This document shows positions 49,154 through 58,093 of a stretch of 64,000 nt of DNA, piece after piece (within the stretch, counting starts at the first letter, position 1; each line of letters starts with the position of its first letter). The notes beneath the pieces are model-generated. The model was not told where the DNA came from, searched no databases, and saw only the letters and a program-made list of their open reading frames with translations. The position numbers were made by a program, and so were the translations under genes. The DNA comes from SIG480 sp045595365 (GTDB lineage Bacteria > Bacillota > Clostridia > Oscillospirales > JAAYXM01): positions 42,056 through 106,055 of the forward strand of contig JAZOAI010000038.1 of NCBI GenBank assembly GCA_045595365.1, read 5' to 3'.

Positions 49154-50260
49154 ATGGGAGAAAGAATTCTTGAGCTTTCGGGCATTTATAAAACCTTTGA
49201 CGGCATTGAGGTTTTGAACGGAATCAATTTATATATAGAAAAAAATGAGTTTCTTACGCTTCTCGGCCCGTCAGGCTGCGGAAAGACGACTTTGCTTCGC
49301 ATAATAGGCGGTTTTCTTAAGCCGACAGAGGGAAACCTTTTTTACAAAGGGAAATGCATCAACGATGTTCCTCCTCACAAGAGAAACATCAACACCGTTT
49401 TTCAGAGGTATGCCCTTTTTCCGAAGATGACGGTCGGGGAGAATATAGCTTTTGGCCCGAACATAAAAAAGTGGGATAAGAAGAAAATTGACCGCGACGT
49501 TGATGAAATGCTCGAGCTTGTAAGCCTGCGCGGTTTTCGCGACCGTGACGTGACAACGCTTTCGGGTGGCCAGCAGCAGCGCGTTGCAGTTGCCCGCGCG
49601 CTTATAAATAAGCCTGATATTCTCCTGCTTGACGAGCCGCTCGGAGCGCTTGACTTAAAGCTTCGCAAGGAGATGCAGATAGAGCTTAAGCGGATTCAGC
49701 AGGAAAGCGGAATCACATTTGCGTATGTCACTCACGACCAGGAAGAGGCACTCACGATGTCTGACACGATTGTGGTTATGAACGGCGGCAGAATTCAGCA
49801 GATAGGCTCTCCGCAGGATATTTACAACGAGCCGAAGAATGCGTTTGTTGCGGATTTCATAGGTGACAGCAACATTCTTTGCGCCAAGATGATAAGGGAT
49901 TACGAGGTTTCTTTCCTCGGGCACGTATTCAGGTGTGTTGACGCGGGCTTTGGAGAGAACGCTCCGGTTGATGTTGTCCTCCGCCCCGAGGATGTCAAGC
50001 TTGAGCCTCTCAATGCGGAATTCCCCTGCGGCGAGGTTGTTTCCTCCATTTTCAAGGGGGTTCACTATGAAATGCGTGTCGATTGCCACGGCGAGATAAT
50101 TCTTGCACAGTCGACCGCCAACTGCCCGCCGGGAACAAGAGTTTCTCTTCGCGTTGCGCCTGAGGATATTCAGGTTATGCACAAGAGCGAAAACTCTCCG
50201 GACAGAATTGTGAAGGCGGCAAAGCAGTGTACGCCGGCGGAAGCGGAGGTTGGAAGTTGA
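49154..50260 (+). CDS. potA: spermidine/putrescine ABC transporter ATP-binding protein
   Basis: A 368-residue ATPase: Walker A GPSGCGKTTLLRII (about 37-50), Q-loop VFQRYALFPKMTV, signature LSGGQQQRVAVARAL, Walker B ILLLDEPLGALD and H-loop VTHDQ. The C-terminal TOBE domain (about 270-350) has VVLRPEDVKLEPL. It drives PotBC-mediated polyamine import. The end overlaps the TTG start of potB by four bases (TTGA). It begins about 40 bases after the regulator gene. Confidence 0.95.
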   Translation: MGERILELSGIYKTFDGIEVLNGINLYIEKNEFLTLLGPSGCGKTTLLRIIGGFLKPTEGNLFYKGKCINDVPPHKRNINTVFQRYALFPKMTVGENIAFGPNIKKWDKKKIDRDVDEMLELVSLRGFRDRDVTTLSGGQQQRVAVARALINKPDILLLDEPLGALDLKLRKEMQIELKRIQQESGITFAYVTHDQEEALTMSDTIVVMNGGRIQQIGSPQDIYNEPKNAFVADFIGDSNILCAKMIRDYEVSFLGHVFRCVDAGFGENAPVDVVLRPEDVKLEPLNAEFPCGEVVSSIFKGVHYEMRVDCHGEIILAQSTANCPPGTRVSLRVAPEDIQVMHKSENSPDRIVKAAKQCTPAEAEVGS

Positions 50261-51093
50261 AAAAGACATTCTTTTTGATTCCGCTGTATGTGTGGACCGC
50301 TGTTTTCATAATTTTTCCGCTTGCAATAGTTATTTACTTTGCTTTTACGAAGGAGACGGGGTCCGGCGCGGTGCTTACGCTTGACGCGTTTTCACGCATT
50401 TTTGACCCTATGTATATAGGAGTTCTTCTCCGAAGCTTCAAAATCGCGATTATTTCAACACTTATCTGCATTCTGTGCGGATATCCGGTCGCGTATATTC
50501 TCGCGCGGAGCAAGTCAAAGTATAAGCTTATAATAGTTATTCTCATTCTTCTTCCTATGTGGATGAATTTTCTGCTTCGGACATATTCCTGGCTTTCAAT
50601 TCTCGAGAATACGGGGCTTGTAAATACTCTGCTTGCAAAAATGGGCTTTGAGAAAATTCATTTTCTGTATAACGAGGGCGCGGTCATTCTCGGAACGGTG
50701 TATAACTACCTTCCGTTTATGATAATGCCGATATACATAGCTCTCCTAAAGCTTGACGAAAGCCTTCTTGAGGCGGCGGCTGACCTTGGCGCGAACAACG
50801 TGCATGCGTTTTTAAAGGTGACGCTTCCGTTTTCGGTTCCGGGGATTCTTTCCGGAGTTGCGATGGTTTTCGTTCCGAGCGTTACGACCTTTGTAATCTC
50901 CCAGCTTATGGGCGGGGGAAAGGTTCCGCTCATCGGCGACGTTATAGAGCAGCAGTTTCGCGTCGTCAACGACTGGCACTTCGGAAGCGCAATAAGCGTT
51001 ATAGTTATGGTTATTGTGCTTGCGTTTATGTATTTCATAAACCGCGGAGATGTCGAGAACAATAACGGGAACGGGGGGCGGATTCTTAGATGA
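50257..51093 (+). CDS. potB: spermidine/putrescine ABC transporter permease PotB
   Basis: A 278-residue permease with six membrane helices. The N terminus LKKTFFLIPLYVWTAVFIIF and the EAA loop EAAADLGANNVHAFLKVTLP identify the PotB type. Starting at TTG 50257 with GGAGG 7 bases upstream and TTGA overlap with the potA stop. Four-base overlap with potC follows. Confidence 0.94.
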   Translation: MKKTFFLIPLYVWTAVFIIFPLAIVIYFAFTKETGSGAVLTLDAFSRIFDPMYIGVLLRSFKIAIISTLICILCGYPVAYILARSKSKYKLIIVILILLPMWMNFLLRTYSWLSILENTGLVNTLLAKMGFEKIHFLYNEGAVILGTVYNYLPFMIMPIYIALLKLDESLLEAAADLGANNVHAFLKVTLPFSVPGILSGVAMVFVPSVTTFVISQLMGGGKVPLIGDVIEQQFRVVNDWHFGSAISVIVMVIVLAFMYFINRGDVENNNGNGGRILR

Positions 51094-51881
51094 AAAAGCT
51101 TTCAAAGATTTATCTCGGCCTTGTTCTTCTGTTCCTGTATGCGCCGATAATTGTGCTTATGGTGTATTCCTTCAACGCATCGAAATCTCGCGCTGTGTGG
51201 CAGGGATTTACGTTTGACTGGTATCGCCAGCTTTTCTCAAACGAGGCCATTATGAGCGCGTTATACACTACTCTTCTTTGCGGCTTTCTCGCGGCTTTCG
51301 TTGCGACGGTCATCGGCACCTCTGCGGCATACGGGCTCGGGCGAGGGAAAAGAACAGGGAGTGCGCTTGTTCTTTCTATTGCATATATTCCGATGCTCAA
51401 TGCCGAGATTGTAACGGGCGTTTCGCTTATGCTTTTGTTCACGTTTTTAGGGCTTGACCTCGGATTTTTCACGATGCTCATATCACACATAACCTTTTGC
51501 ATACCATATGTTATACTCGCTGTTTTGCCGAAGGTGCGCCAGCTTGACTGGAGCTTGTATGATGCGGCGCAGGATCTGGGCTGCACACCGTGGAACTCCT
51601 TTTGGAGAGTTGTTTTCCCCGAGCTTTTGCCGGGAATCGGAACGGGGTTTTTGCTTGCTCTCACTATGTCGATAGATGACTTTATCATAAGCTTCTTTAC
51701 GACAGGCAACGGAGTCAGCAATCTTTCGATTTCCATTTATACAATGGCAAAGCGCGGGATTAAGCCTGAAATTAACGCGCTGTCGACAATTATGTTTGTT
51801 GTCATTCTTATAATCCTTGTGATTGCAAACATAGGGGCGGCAAAGCGAGAAAATGAAAAGAAAAGAGGTATGAACTTATGA
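51090..51881 (+). CDS. potC: spermidine/putrescine ABC transporter permease PotC
   Basis: A 263-residue permease with six helices. The EAA loop reads DAAQDLGCTPWNSFWRVVFP and SIDDFIISFFTTGNG is the PotC-characteristic segment near the C terminus. ATGA overlaps on both sides (potB and potD) indicate strict translational coupling. Confidence 0.95.
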   Translation: MKKLSKIYLGLVLLFLYAPIIVLMVYSFNASKSRAVWQGFTFDWYRQLFSNEAIMSALYTTLLCGFLAAFVATVIGTSAAYGLGRGKRTGSALVLSIAYIPMLNAEIVTGVSLMLLFTFLGLDLGFFTMLISHITFCIPYVILAVLPKVRQLDWSLYDAAQDLGCTPWNSFWRVVFPELLPGIGTGFLLALTMSIDDFIISFFTTGNGVSNLSISIYTMAKRGIKPEINALSTIMFVVILIILVIANIGAAKRENEKKRGMNL

Positions 51882-52909
51882 AGAAGATTTTAATTGCGTT
51901 TCTTGCGGCAATTCTCTTCCTTTTTGCTTCGTGCGGGGATGACCGCGAGGTTGTGCGCGTTTATAACTGGGGCGATTATATTGCACCGGGAGTTATTGAG
52001 CAGTTTGAGGAAGCTACCGGAATCCGCGTTATATATGAAATGTTTGAGACAAATGAGGATATGTATACGAAGATTAAAAACTCAAACAACGCGTATGATG
52101 TTCTTATTCCGTCAGACTATATGATTGAGCGAATGATTGAAGAGGATATGCTTGCAGAAATTGACTTTGCAAATATCACAAATTACGATGAAATAGACGA
52201 AGAATACAAGAACTTATCATTTGACCCTGAAAATAAGTATTCTGTTCCTTACACCTGGGGGACTGTCGGAATCTTATACAACAAGACTATGGTGGATGAG
52301 CCGATAGACAGCTGGGGAAGCTTGTGGGATGAAAAATACAAGCAGAACATCATTATGATGAACAGCCAGCGCGATGCGATTGGCATCACTCTCAAGTATC
52401 TCGGATACAGCTTGAATGAGCTTGACCCCCGCGCGCTTGAAGAGGCAAAGGATGAGCTTCTTGAGCAGACTCCGCTTGTTCTTACCTGGGTTGTTGATGA
52501 AGTTAAGGATAAGATGATTGGCGGCGAGGCGGCGCTTGCGCTCGTATATGCAGGAGATGCGGTTTATTGTAAGGGATTCAATGAGGATTTAGAGTATGTA
52601 ATCCCGAAGGAAGGCTCCAACATCTTCTTTGACTCTATGTGCATCCCGAAAAACTGCAAGAATAAAAAGGCGGCTGAAATGTTTATAGACTTTATGTGCA
52701 GCCCGGAAATTGCCGCGCAGAACGCTGAATACATCGGATATTCCTCACCGTCGACCTCGGCGCGCGAGCTTATGGGAGAAGCGGGGCAGGACCCGACGGC
52801 ATATCCGGACATTACAAAGTATAACCTTGAGATTTTCTCCTCCCTCGGCGATAAGACAAAGATTTACGACGAGCTTTGGACAGAGATTAAAACGAGCATA
52901 GGAAGTTAA
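51878..52909 (+). CDS. potD: spermidine/putrescine-binding lipoprotein PotD
   Basis: A 343-residue binding protein. The signal sequence ends in the lipobox LFASC (Cys about 19). Then VVRVYNWGDYIAPGVIEQFE is the typical PotD/PotF start of the mature domain. AEIDFANITNYDEIDEEY, VPYTWGTVGILYN and DFMCSPEIAAQNAEYIGY match the family, with aromatic residues in the polyamine pocket. It delivers putrescine or spermidine to PotABC. Confidence 0.95.
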   Translation: MKKILIAFLAAILFLFASCGDDREVVRVYNWGDYIAPGVIEQFEEATGIRVIYEMFETNEDMYTKIKNSNNAYDVLIPSDYMIERMIEEDMLAEIDFANITNYDEIDEEYKNLSFDPENKYSVPYTWGTVGILYNKTMVDEPIDSWGSLWDEKYKQNIIMMNSQRDAIGITLKYLGYSLNELDPRALEEAKDELLEQTPLVLTWVVDEVKDKMIGGEAALALVYAGDAVYCKGFNEDLEYVIPKEGSNIFFDSMCIPKNCKNKKAAEMFIDFMCSPEIAAQNAEYIGYSSPSTSARELMGEAGQDPTAYPDITKYNLEIFSSLGDKTKIYDELWTEIKTSIGS

Positions 52910-52920
52910 TTGAATAATGC

Positions 52921-52960
52921 AAAAAACACCTCCAAAACTGAAGTTTTGGGGGTGTTTTTG
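52921..52960. terminator. bidirectional terminator between potD and serS
   Basis: AACACCTCCAAAAC pairs with GTTTTGGGGGTGTT (one mismatch) around a four-base loop, with A and T tracts on both sides. Confidence 0.88.
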
Positions 52961-52980
52961 TTGTGCTAAGTTATTAAATT

Positions 52981-54258
52981 TTACTTTTCTATTTTTTCTC
53001 TGCCACCCATATATTTGCGGAGAACTTCGGGGATAGTGATTGAACCGTCAGCGTTCTGATAGTTTTCAAGGATTGCGGCGACGGTTCTGCCGATTGCGAC
53101 GCCTGAGCCGTTGAGTGTGTGAACAAGCTGTGGCTTTGCGCCGGCTTCCGGGCGGAAGCGGATAGACGCGCGGCGGGCCTGGTAGTCCTCAAAATTTGAG
53201 CAAGAGGAAATTTCAAGGTATCTGTCGTAAGAGGGCATCCAGACTTCGACGTCGTAGGTCATGGCTGAGGAGAAGCCGAGGTCGCCCGCACAGAGGCAGA
53301 CAACGCGATAGGGAAGCCCAAGGGACTTGAGAACAAATTCAGCATCGTTTGTGAGTTTTTCAAGCTCGTCATAAGAGGTTTCGGGGTTTGCAAACTTAAC
53401 AAGCTCAACCTTATTGAACTGATGCTGGCGGATAAGACCGCGTGTATCACGGCCTGCGCTTCCTGCTTCTGCACGGAAGCAAGCGGAATATGCACAGTAT
53501 TTAATCGGGAGATTCTCTCCGCTTAAGATTTCGTCGCGGTGCATATTGGTAACGGGAACCTCTGCGGTCGGGATGAGGAAGTAGTCCTCACGCTCGAGGC
53601 GGAAAGCATCTTCTTCAAACTTCGGGAGCTGGCCTGTTCCTGTCATCGAAGCGCGGTTTACCATAAACGGCGGGAAAACTTCAGTATATCCGCGGCTTGT
53701 GTGCGTGTCGAGGTAGAAGTTTATAACTGCGCGCTCAAGAGCCGCGCCTGCGCCTTTATAGAAGTGGAATCTTGCGCCTGTAACCTTTGCAGCAGTGGTG
53801 GGGTCAAGGATTCCGAGGTCTTCGCCGAGGTCCCAGTGTGCTTTCGGCTCAAAGTCAAAGCTGCGCGGAGTCCCGACGCGTCTGACTTCGCGGTTGGAGT
53901 CAGAGTCGGGGCCGTCGGGGATTGAATCGTTCGGAGTGTTCGGAAGAACAAGCAGAGCGGTGGTAAGCTCGTCTTCAATAGTTTTAAGCTCGGCGTCAAG
54001 CTCCTTAATTTCGTCTGCAAGCTTTTTAAGCTCTGCAAAAAGGGGAGCGGTATCCTCGCCTGCCTTCTTGAGAAGCGGAATCTTCTTTGATTCTGCATTC
54101 TGAGCGGCTTTGATGCTCTCGCTCTTGCCGATAATGTCGCGGCGGCGGGAGTCAAGCTCAAGAACGCGGTCTACCTCTGCAGTGTAGTCCTTGCAGCGGC
54201 GGCCGAGGGCGGCTTTTACCTTTTCGGGGTTTTCTCTGATTACTTTAATGTCCAGCAT
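52981..54258 (-). CDS. serS: seryl-tRNA synthetase
   Basis: A 425-residue class II synthetase. The N-terminal coiled-coil arm spans about 28-105 and contacts the long arm of tRNA-Ser. Motif 2 is FRAEAGSAGRDTRGLIRQHQF, truncated here to key residues FRAEAGS and RGLIRQHQF, and motif 3 is LNGSGVAIGRTVAAILE. Length and order are normal. No T-box leader is present: only 16 bases separate it from the upstream gene. Confidence 0.97.
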   Translation of the reverse strand: MLDIKVIRENPEKVKAALGRRCKDYTAEVDRVLELDSRRRDIIGKSESIKAAQNAESKKIPLLKKAGEDTAPLFAELKKLADEIKELDAELKTIEDELTTALLVLPNTPNDSIPDGPDSDSNREVRRVGTPRSFDFEPKAHWDLGEDLGILDPTTAAKVTGARFHFYKGAGAALERAVINFYLDTHTSRGYTEVFPPFMVNRASMTGTGQLPKFEEDAFRLEREDYFLIPTAEVPVTNMHRDEILSGENLPIKYCAYSACFRAEAGSAGRDTRGLIRQHQFNKVELVKFANPETSYDELEKLTNDAEFVLKSLGLPYRVVCLCAGDLGFSSAMTYDVEVWMPSYDRYLEISSCSNFEDYQARRASIRFRPEAGAKPQLVHTLNGSGVAIGRTVAAILENYQNADGSITIPEVLRKYMGGREKIEK

Positions 54259-54274
54259 TGTAGTTCACTTTCCT

Positions 54275-54718
54275 TTATTTAATAGAATTATATATCTTCT
54301 GGTTTTCTGCGGAGAGATGGGCGAAATAGCCCGATTCATTAAACGATTTGATAGCGGCGTTTAGTGCCTTTGTCTTTTTTGTAAGCTTAAGATTCAGGAT
54401 TTCGTTGAGCTTGGTAGCTGCTGCAATGCGCTTTTCTGCAGTTTCCTTGTAAGCAAGAAGTTCGTCTTTTTCTGCGGTCAGAGAGGTAATCTTATCGGAA
54501 AGACGGGAGTTTTCCGTCATAACTGCGTCAAGCCGGGTTTTGCTGTCTGCGGCAAGAATCTCGGCAGACTCAAGCCTTCCCTTGATTTCGTCTGCTTCGC
54601 GGGTAATTCGTGAATGAGAAAAGGAAGCGAGAAGAATGAGCGCGACAGCGCAGGTGAAGATTGCGATGCAATAAATCACAAGGAATTTTTTTGTGCTTTT
54701 TTTCTGGGTGTCGTTCAT
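54275..54718 (-). CDS. membrane-anchored coiled-coil protein of unknown function
   Basis: A 147-residue protein with one N-terminal helix (about 12-32) followed by a long charged alpha-helical region (about 35-120) with heptad spacing, a likely coiled coil. The C terminus reads SAENQKIYNSIK. I know no family. It lies between parB and serS in one direction (gap 9 and 16 bases), which hints at a role with chromosome or envelope organisation, but this is position only. Confidence 0.72.
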   Translation of the reverse strand: MNDTQKKSTKKFLVIYCIAIFTCAVALILLASFSHSRITREADEIKGRLESAEILAADSKTRLDAVMTENSRLSDKITSLTAEKDELLAYKETAEKRIAAATKLNEILNLKLTKKTKALNAAIKSFNESGYFAHLSAENQKIYNSIK

Positions 54719-54727
54719 GAATGCCTC

Positions 54728-55606
54728 CTATTTTATACGCCCGAGAGCTTTTATAAGAAGCTCAAGGTCATCGTTTCCGTAATATTCAAGCTCAATTTTT
54801 CCGCGGCGCTTGCCGTGAATAAGCTTAACTTTTCTGCCGAGCGATTTTGTGAGGTCACGTTCAAGTGCGGCAATATAATCAACTTTAATCTCGCCGGATT
54901 CGGGTGACTTTTCATCGTTTTTTGAGAGCATTTTCTTAACTAATGCTTCGGTTTGACGAACATTCAGCCCGCTTTCGGAAACAATCGCCGCAGCTTCCTC
55001 CTGCTTCTCGGCGGGGAGAGCAAGGATAACTTTTGCGTGTCCTCGCTCTATTTTTCCTTCACGGAGGAAGGCGAGGGCTCCGGGGGAGAGGGCGAGAAGG
55101 CGCATTGAATTCGCGAGTGTGGAACGCGATTTTCCGAGGCGCAATGCGGCTTCTTCCTGGGTGAGTTTGAATTCGTCAAGAAGCGACTTTATTCCTTCGG
55201 CCTCTTCGACAGGGTTTAGGTCCTCTCGTTGGAGATTTTCTATAAGCGCGAGCTCTGCGACCTCGCGGTCGTCGGCATCGATTATAACTGCCGGAACAGT
55301 TTCAAGCCCTGCGCGCTTTGCGGCGCGGAAGCGCCTCTCTCCTGCGATAATCTGATATCTGCCGTTTTCACGGCGACGGAGAGCAAGAGGTTGGAGAATG
55401 CCGTGGGTTCTGATTGATTCGGCAAGCTCTTCAAGAGAGTCATCAAAAAACAGCTTTCTCGGCTGGGATTTGTTGGGGTCAATGTCTGTGATTTTGATTT
55501 CGGCTTCATTTGCCGTATTTTGCGAAGCCGGTGAGGAGTCTTCCGTATTGTTAAGGTCGCTCATAAATAAGGCATCAAGGCCTTTCCCAAGTCCCTTTTT
55601 AGCCAA
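54728..55606 (-). CDS. parB: chromosome partition protein ParB (Spo0J)
   Basis: A 292-residue ParB-family CTPase. The N-terminal domain has ESIRTHGILQPLALRR and the CTP-binding box GERRFRAAKRAGL; the HTH (about 140-185) has LTQEEAALRLGKSRSTLANSMRL, the parS-reading part; the C-terminal dimer domain is about 225-292. It binds parS and recruits SMC. The gene follows parA by two bases. A candidate parS site lies just upstream of parA. Confidence 0.95.
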   Translation of the reverse strand: MAKKGLGKGLDALFMSDLNNTEDSSPASQNTANEAEIKITDIDPNKSQPRKLFFDDSLEELAESIRTHGILQPLALRRRENGRYQIIAGERRFRAAKRAGLETVPAVIIDADDREVAELALIENLQREDLNPVEEAEGIKSLLDEFKLTQEEAALRLGKSRSTLANSMRLLALSPGALAFLREGKIERGHAKVILALPAEKQEEAAAIVSESGLNVRQTEALVKKMLSKNDEKSPESGEIKVDYIAALERDLTKSLGRKVKLIHGKRRGKIELEYYGNDDLELLIKALGRIK

Positions 55607-55608
55607 AA

Positions 55609-56379
55609 TTAAAACGCCTCCTTTTTTGTTTTTTCTATAATTTCTGCGGCAAGCTTCATATAGCAGTCTGCCCCGCGGGAATGGCGGTCATATTCCATTA
55701 TGGGTTTGCCGTGGCTTGGGGCTTCCGCAAGGCGGACATTCCGCGGAATAGTTACCGAAAATACTTTTTTGGGGAAATATCGCTTAACTTCCTGTGCAAT
55801 CTGGACTGAAAGGTTTGTCCGGGAGTCAAACATTGTAAGCAAAACTCCTTCGATGTCGAGGTCGCGGTTAAGTGATTTTTTTATTGTTGACATTGTTCCC
55901 GTAAGCGCTGAAAGGCCTTCCAGCGCGTAAAAACCGCAGTCAACGGGAACGATGACGGAGTTTGCGGCGCAGAGAGAGTTGATTGTCAGCATGCCGAGGG
56001 AAGGGGGGCAGTCGATAATAATATAATCGTAATTATCTGAAATCTCGCTCAGCGCATCACGAAGGATGTAGTGGCGGTTTTCCACTGAAACAAGCTCAAC
56101 TTCTGCCGCTGCAAGGTTCGTGCTTGCGGGGAGAAGGTCGCCATATGGCGTTTTTCTGATTATATGTGATATGGGGGAGGAGTTTATGATGAGGTCGTAT
56201 GCCGTGGGGAGAGAGTCGTGCTTATTTGCACCAAAACCTATGCTTGAATGGCCCTGGGGGTCCATATCAACAAGCAAGACACGCTTTTTTGAAAGGTGAA
56301 GAGCAGCGGATAGGTTCACACAGGTTGTAGTTTTGCCGACACCGCCCTTCTGGTTTGCCACAGCGATTATTTTTGCCAT
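55609..56379 (-). CDS. parA: chromosome partition ATPase ParA (Soj)
   Basis: A 256-residue deviant-Walker ATPase: MAKIIAVANQKGGVGKTTTC (Walker A' region), LLVDMDPQGHSSIG, YIIIDCPPSLGMLTIN. It interacts with ParB on DNA and regulates DnaA in relatives. I placed the start at MAKII (56379) from family conservation; in-frame ATG 56388 is closer to the GGAGG site and may be the real start. Between this gene and the noc-like gene lies a 16-bp parS palindrome. Confidence 0.94.
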   Translation of the reverse strand: MAKIIAVANQKGGVGKTTTCVNLSAALHLSKKRVLLVDMDPQGHSSIGFGANKHDSLPTAYDLIINSSPISHIIRKTPYGDLLPASTNLAAAEVELVSVENRHYILRDALSEISDNYDYIIIDCPPSLGMLTINSLCAANSVIVPVDCGFYALEGLSALTGTMSTIKKSLNRDLDIEGVLLTMFDSRTNLSVQIAQEVKRYFPKKVFSVTIPRNVRLAEAPSHGKPIMEYDRHSRGADCYMKLAAEIIEKTKKEAF

Positions 56380-56457
56380 ATAAAACATCACACCTCCATA
56401 TATTTGCTGTGTTTTATTATACCACTTTATAGAAAGAAGTGCAATATAAAAAAGAAA

Positions 56458-56473
56458 TGTTCCACGTGGAACA
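56458..56473. other. parS centromere-like site
   Basis: A perfect 16-bp palindrome, TGTTCCACGTGGAACA, extended to 24 bases by GAAA/TTTC flanks. It matches the B. subtilis parS consensus except for the symmetric change of one base. It lies in the gap between parA and the noc-like gene, about 26 kb from the origin. Confidence 0.9.
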
Positions 56474-56490
56474 TTTCAAAAAAACATAAA

Positions 56491-57294
56491 CTATTTGAAG
56501 ATTTTGATTTCGAAGGTTATCGCGTGTTCGTCTTCGTCTTTTACGAAATCAGCTTTGAATCCTGCGCGTCGCATCGTCTCAAGTGCGCGGTCGACTGTAT
56601 TGAAAAAAAGTCGAACATCGCGGATGACATACTGCTCTGTCTGCTTTGGAGAAGCTTCGCCCTTTTTCTTGTTTTGCAGTGATGTTATATAGCTTTCAGC
56701 TTCGTTGACGTTGAGATTGTTTTCTTTTATGTAGTCAAGCGCTTTCATTCGCTCATCCTCAGAAGATAGCTGCAAAAGTGCGCGGGCATGGCGCTCTGTC
56801 AGAGAGAAATCAAGAAGACGGGAAATGACACTTTCCTCGAGCTTCAAAAGCCGAAGCTTGTTTGAAATTGCCGACTGCGATTTTCCGAGCTTTTTCGCGA
56901 CTTCCTCTTGCGTATAACCGCAAAGCCTCATAAGGTGAGAGATGCCAAGGGCTTCTTCGAAGAAATTCAGGTTATCGCGCTGGAGATTTTCGATAAGAGC
57001 GAGACTCGCGGCGTCGTTTCTTTCTGCCTCAATGACAATGCAGGGAATTTCGCATATCCCGGCAATATGAGAAGCTCGAAGCCGCCGCTCTCCTGAAATC
57101 AGCATATAGCTCTTTCCCGTCTGCTTGACGGTAATCGGTTGAAGCAGCCCGTTTTCACGGATGCTTGAGGCAAGCTCATTTAAGCGCGCGGAGTCAAACC
57201 GGCGGCGAGGCTGGTCGCGATTTCGCTCAATGCTTGAAAGTGGCAGATATATTATTTTATCTCTGCGGGTGAGCAGGTCTCTTTTGTTTGTCAT
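56491..57294 (-). CDS. noc: ParB-family protein, Noc-like
   Basis: A 267-residue second ParB paralogue. The N domain has LASSIRENGLLQPITVK and the CTP box GERRLRASHIAG; the HTH (about 130-175) has YTQEEVAKKLGKSQSAISNKLRL. In Firmicutes such a gene next to soj-spo0J is noc, a nucleoid-occlusion factor that binds its own sites and the membrane. The start at 57294 follows GGAGG by 8 bases; a 38-codon longer frame has no such site. The N-terminal extension with MTNKRDLLTRR is a possible membrane-binding amphipathic segment. Confidence 0.88.
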   Translation of the reverse strand: MTNKRDLLTRRDKIIYLPLSSIERNRDQPRRRFDSARLNELASSIRENGLLQPITVKQTGKSYMLISGERRLRASHIAGICEIPCIVIEAERNDAASLALIENLQRDNLNFFEEALGISHLMRLCGYTQEEVAKKLGKSQSAISNKLRLLKLEESVISRLLDFSLTERHARALLQLSSEDERMKALDYIKENNLNVNEAESYITSLQNKKKGEASPKQTEQYVIRDVRLFFNTVDRALETMRRAGFKADFVKDEDEHAITFEIKIFK

Positions 57295-57379
57295 AGATTT
57301 CCCCTCCAGGTTCAGTTTAACACAAATTTCCAATATTTGGAAGAAAAACTCTTCGACAAAAGTTGATAAATAGCGCAAA

Positions 57380-57413
57380 GTTCTATGGGATGCAAAAGTG
57401 CGCTCCATAGAAC
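57380..57413. repeat. 9-bp inverted repeat upstream of noc
   Basis: GTTCTATGG (57380-57388) and CCATAGAAC (57405-57413) separated by 16 bases. It lies between the lipoprotein gene end and noc start. There is no good U tract, so it may be an operator or a weak terminator. Confidence 0.5.
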
Positions 57414-57435
57414 CTTGTATTTTCGATTATCATAT

Positions 57436-57912
57436 TTATTTGATTTTCATTTTATCGCGCATTTCCTCAGCTTCGCTTTTAATTTTCTTGAGGGATTCTT
57501 TAAGTGCGCCGTCTTCTATATAATCGTGGTCTTCATAAAAGATAGAGTAAACGTGGGCGTTGTCTGCCGAGTTTCCAAGCATCGCATCGTCGCCTACTTT
57601 CCCGTCGTTCTTCATTTTGTCCCATTGGTCGCGCGTGAATTTTCCGATGCTCATAAGGCGGATGTCGCGGTTGCCTTCGGTATAATAGAAGTCGGTCTGG
57701 GGGTAAGTGTTCCCGGAGGAGCCGACATCGCGAGTGACGGCTTTAAAGTTTTTTTGCCAGGAGGCGGGAATGTCAAAGCTTAAGTTGTCATCAGAATACT
57801 GCGCTTTCATCTGTTGTTCCTGTGACATTCCCGCACCTCCTGCATCGCTTTCGCTTCCGCAGCCCGAGAAAAAGACAAGCGCGACGACGGATAATAAAAT
57901 TAATTTCTTCAT
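57436..57912 (-). CDS. lipoprotein of unknown function
   Basis: A 158-residue lipoprotein. The signal peptide has the lipobox FFSGC (Cys about 18), followed by SESDAGGAGMSQEQQ and then a beta-rich region SFDIPASWQKNFKAVTRD with a pattern seen in PsbP-like small secreted domains. I do not recognise the family. AGGAG lies 10 bases before ATG 57912. The C terminus is a charged helix. Single gene between noc and the mgl operon, facing noc direction. Confidence 0.78.
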   Translation of the reverse strand: MKKLILLSVVALVFFSGCGSESDAGGAGMSQEQQMKAQYSDDNLSFDIPASWQKNFKAVTRDVGSSGNTYPQTDFYYTEGNRDIRLMSIGKFTRDQWDKMKNDGKVGDDAMLGNSADNAHVYSIFYEDHDYIEDGALKESLKKIKSEAEEMRDKMKIK

Positions 57913-58093
57913 ATAATTCAAACTCCTTTCGCACATATTATTGACAGAAAAGAGATGAAAAATACAAAACAAAACGTATAATAACATATAAAAAATACAT
58001 TTTGTTTTCATAAAAACATCTTTTTCAGAGTTTTGGTATCTATAGCAGCATTTGGGGGCATAATGAAAGCAAACGAAAAAAGGAGAGGAAAAT

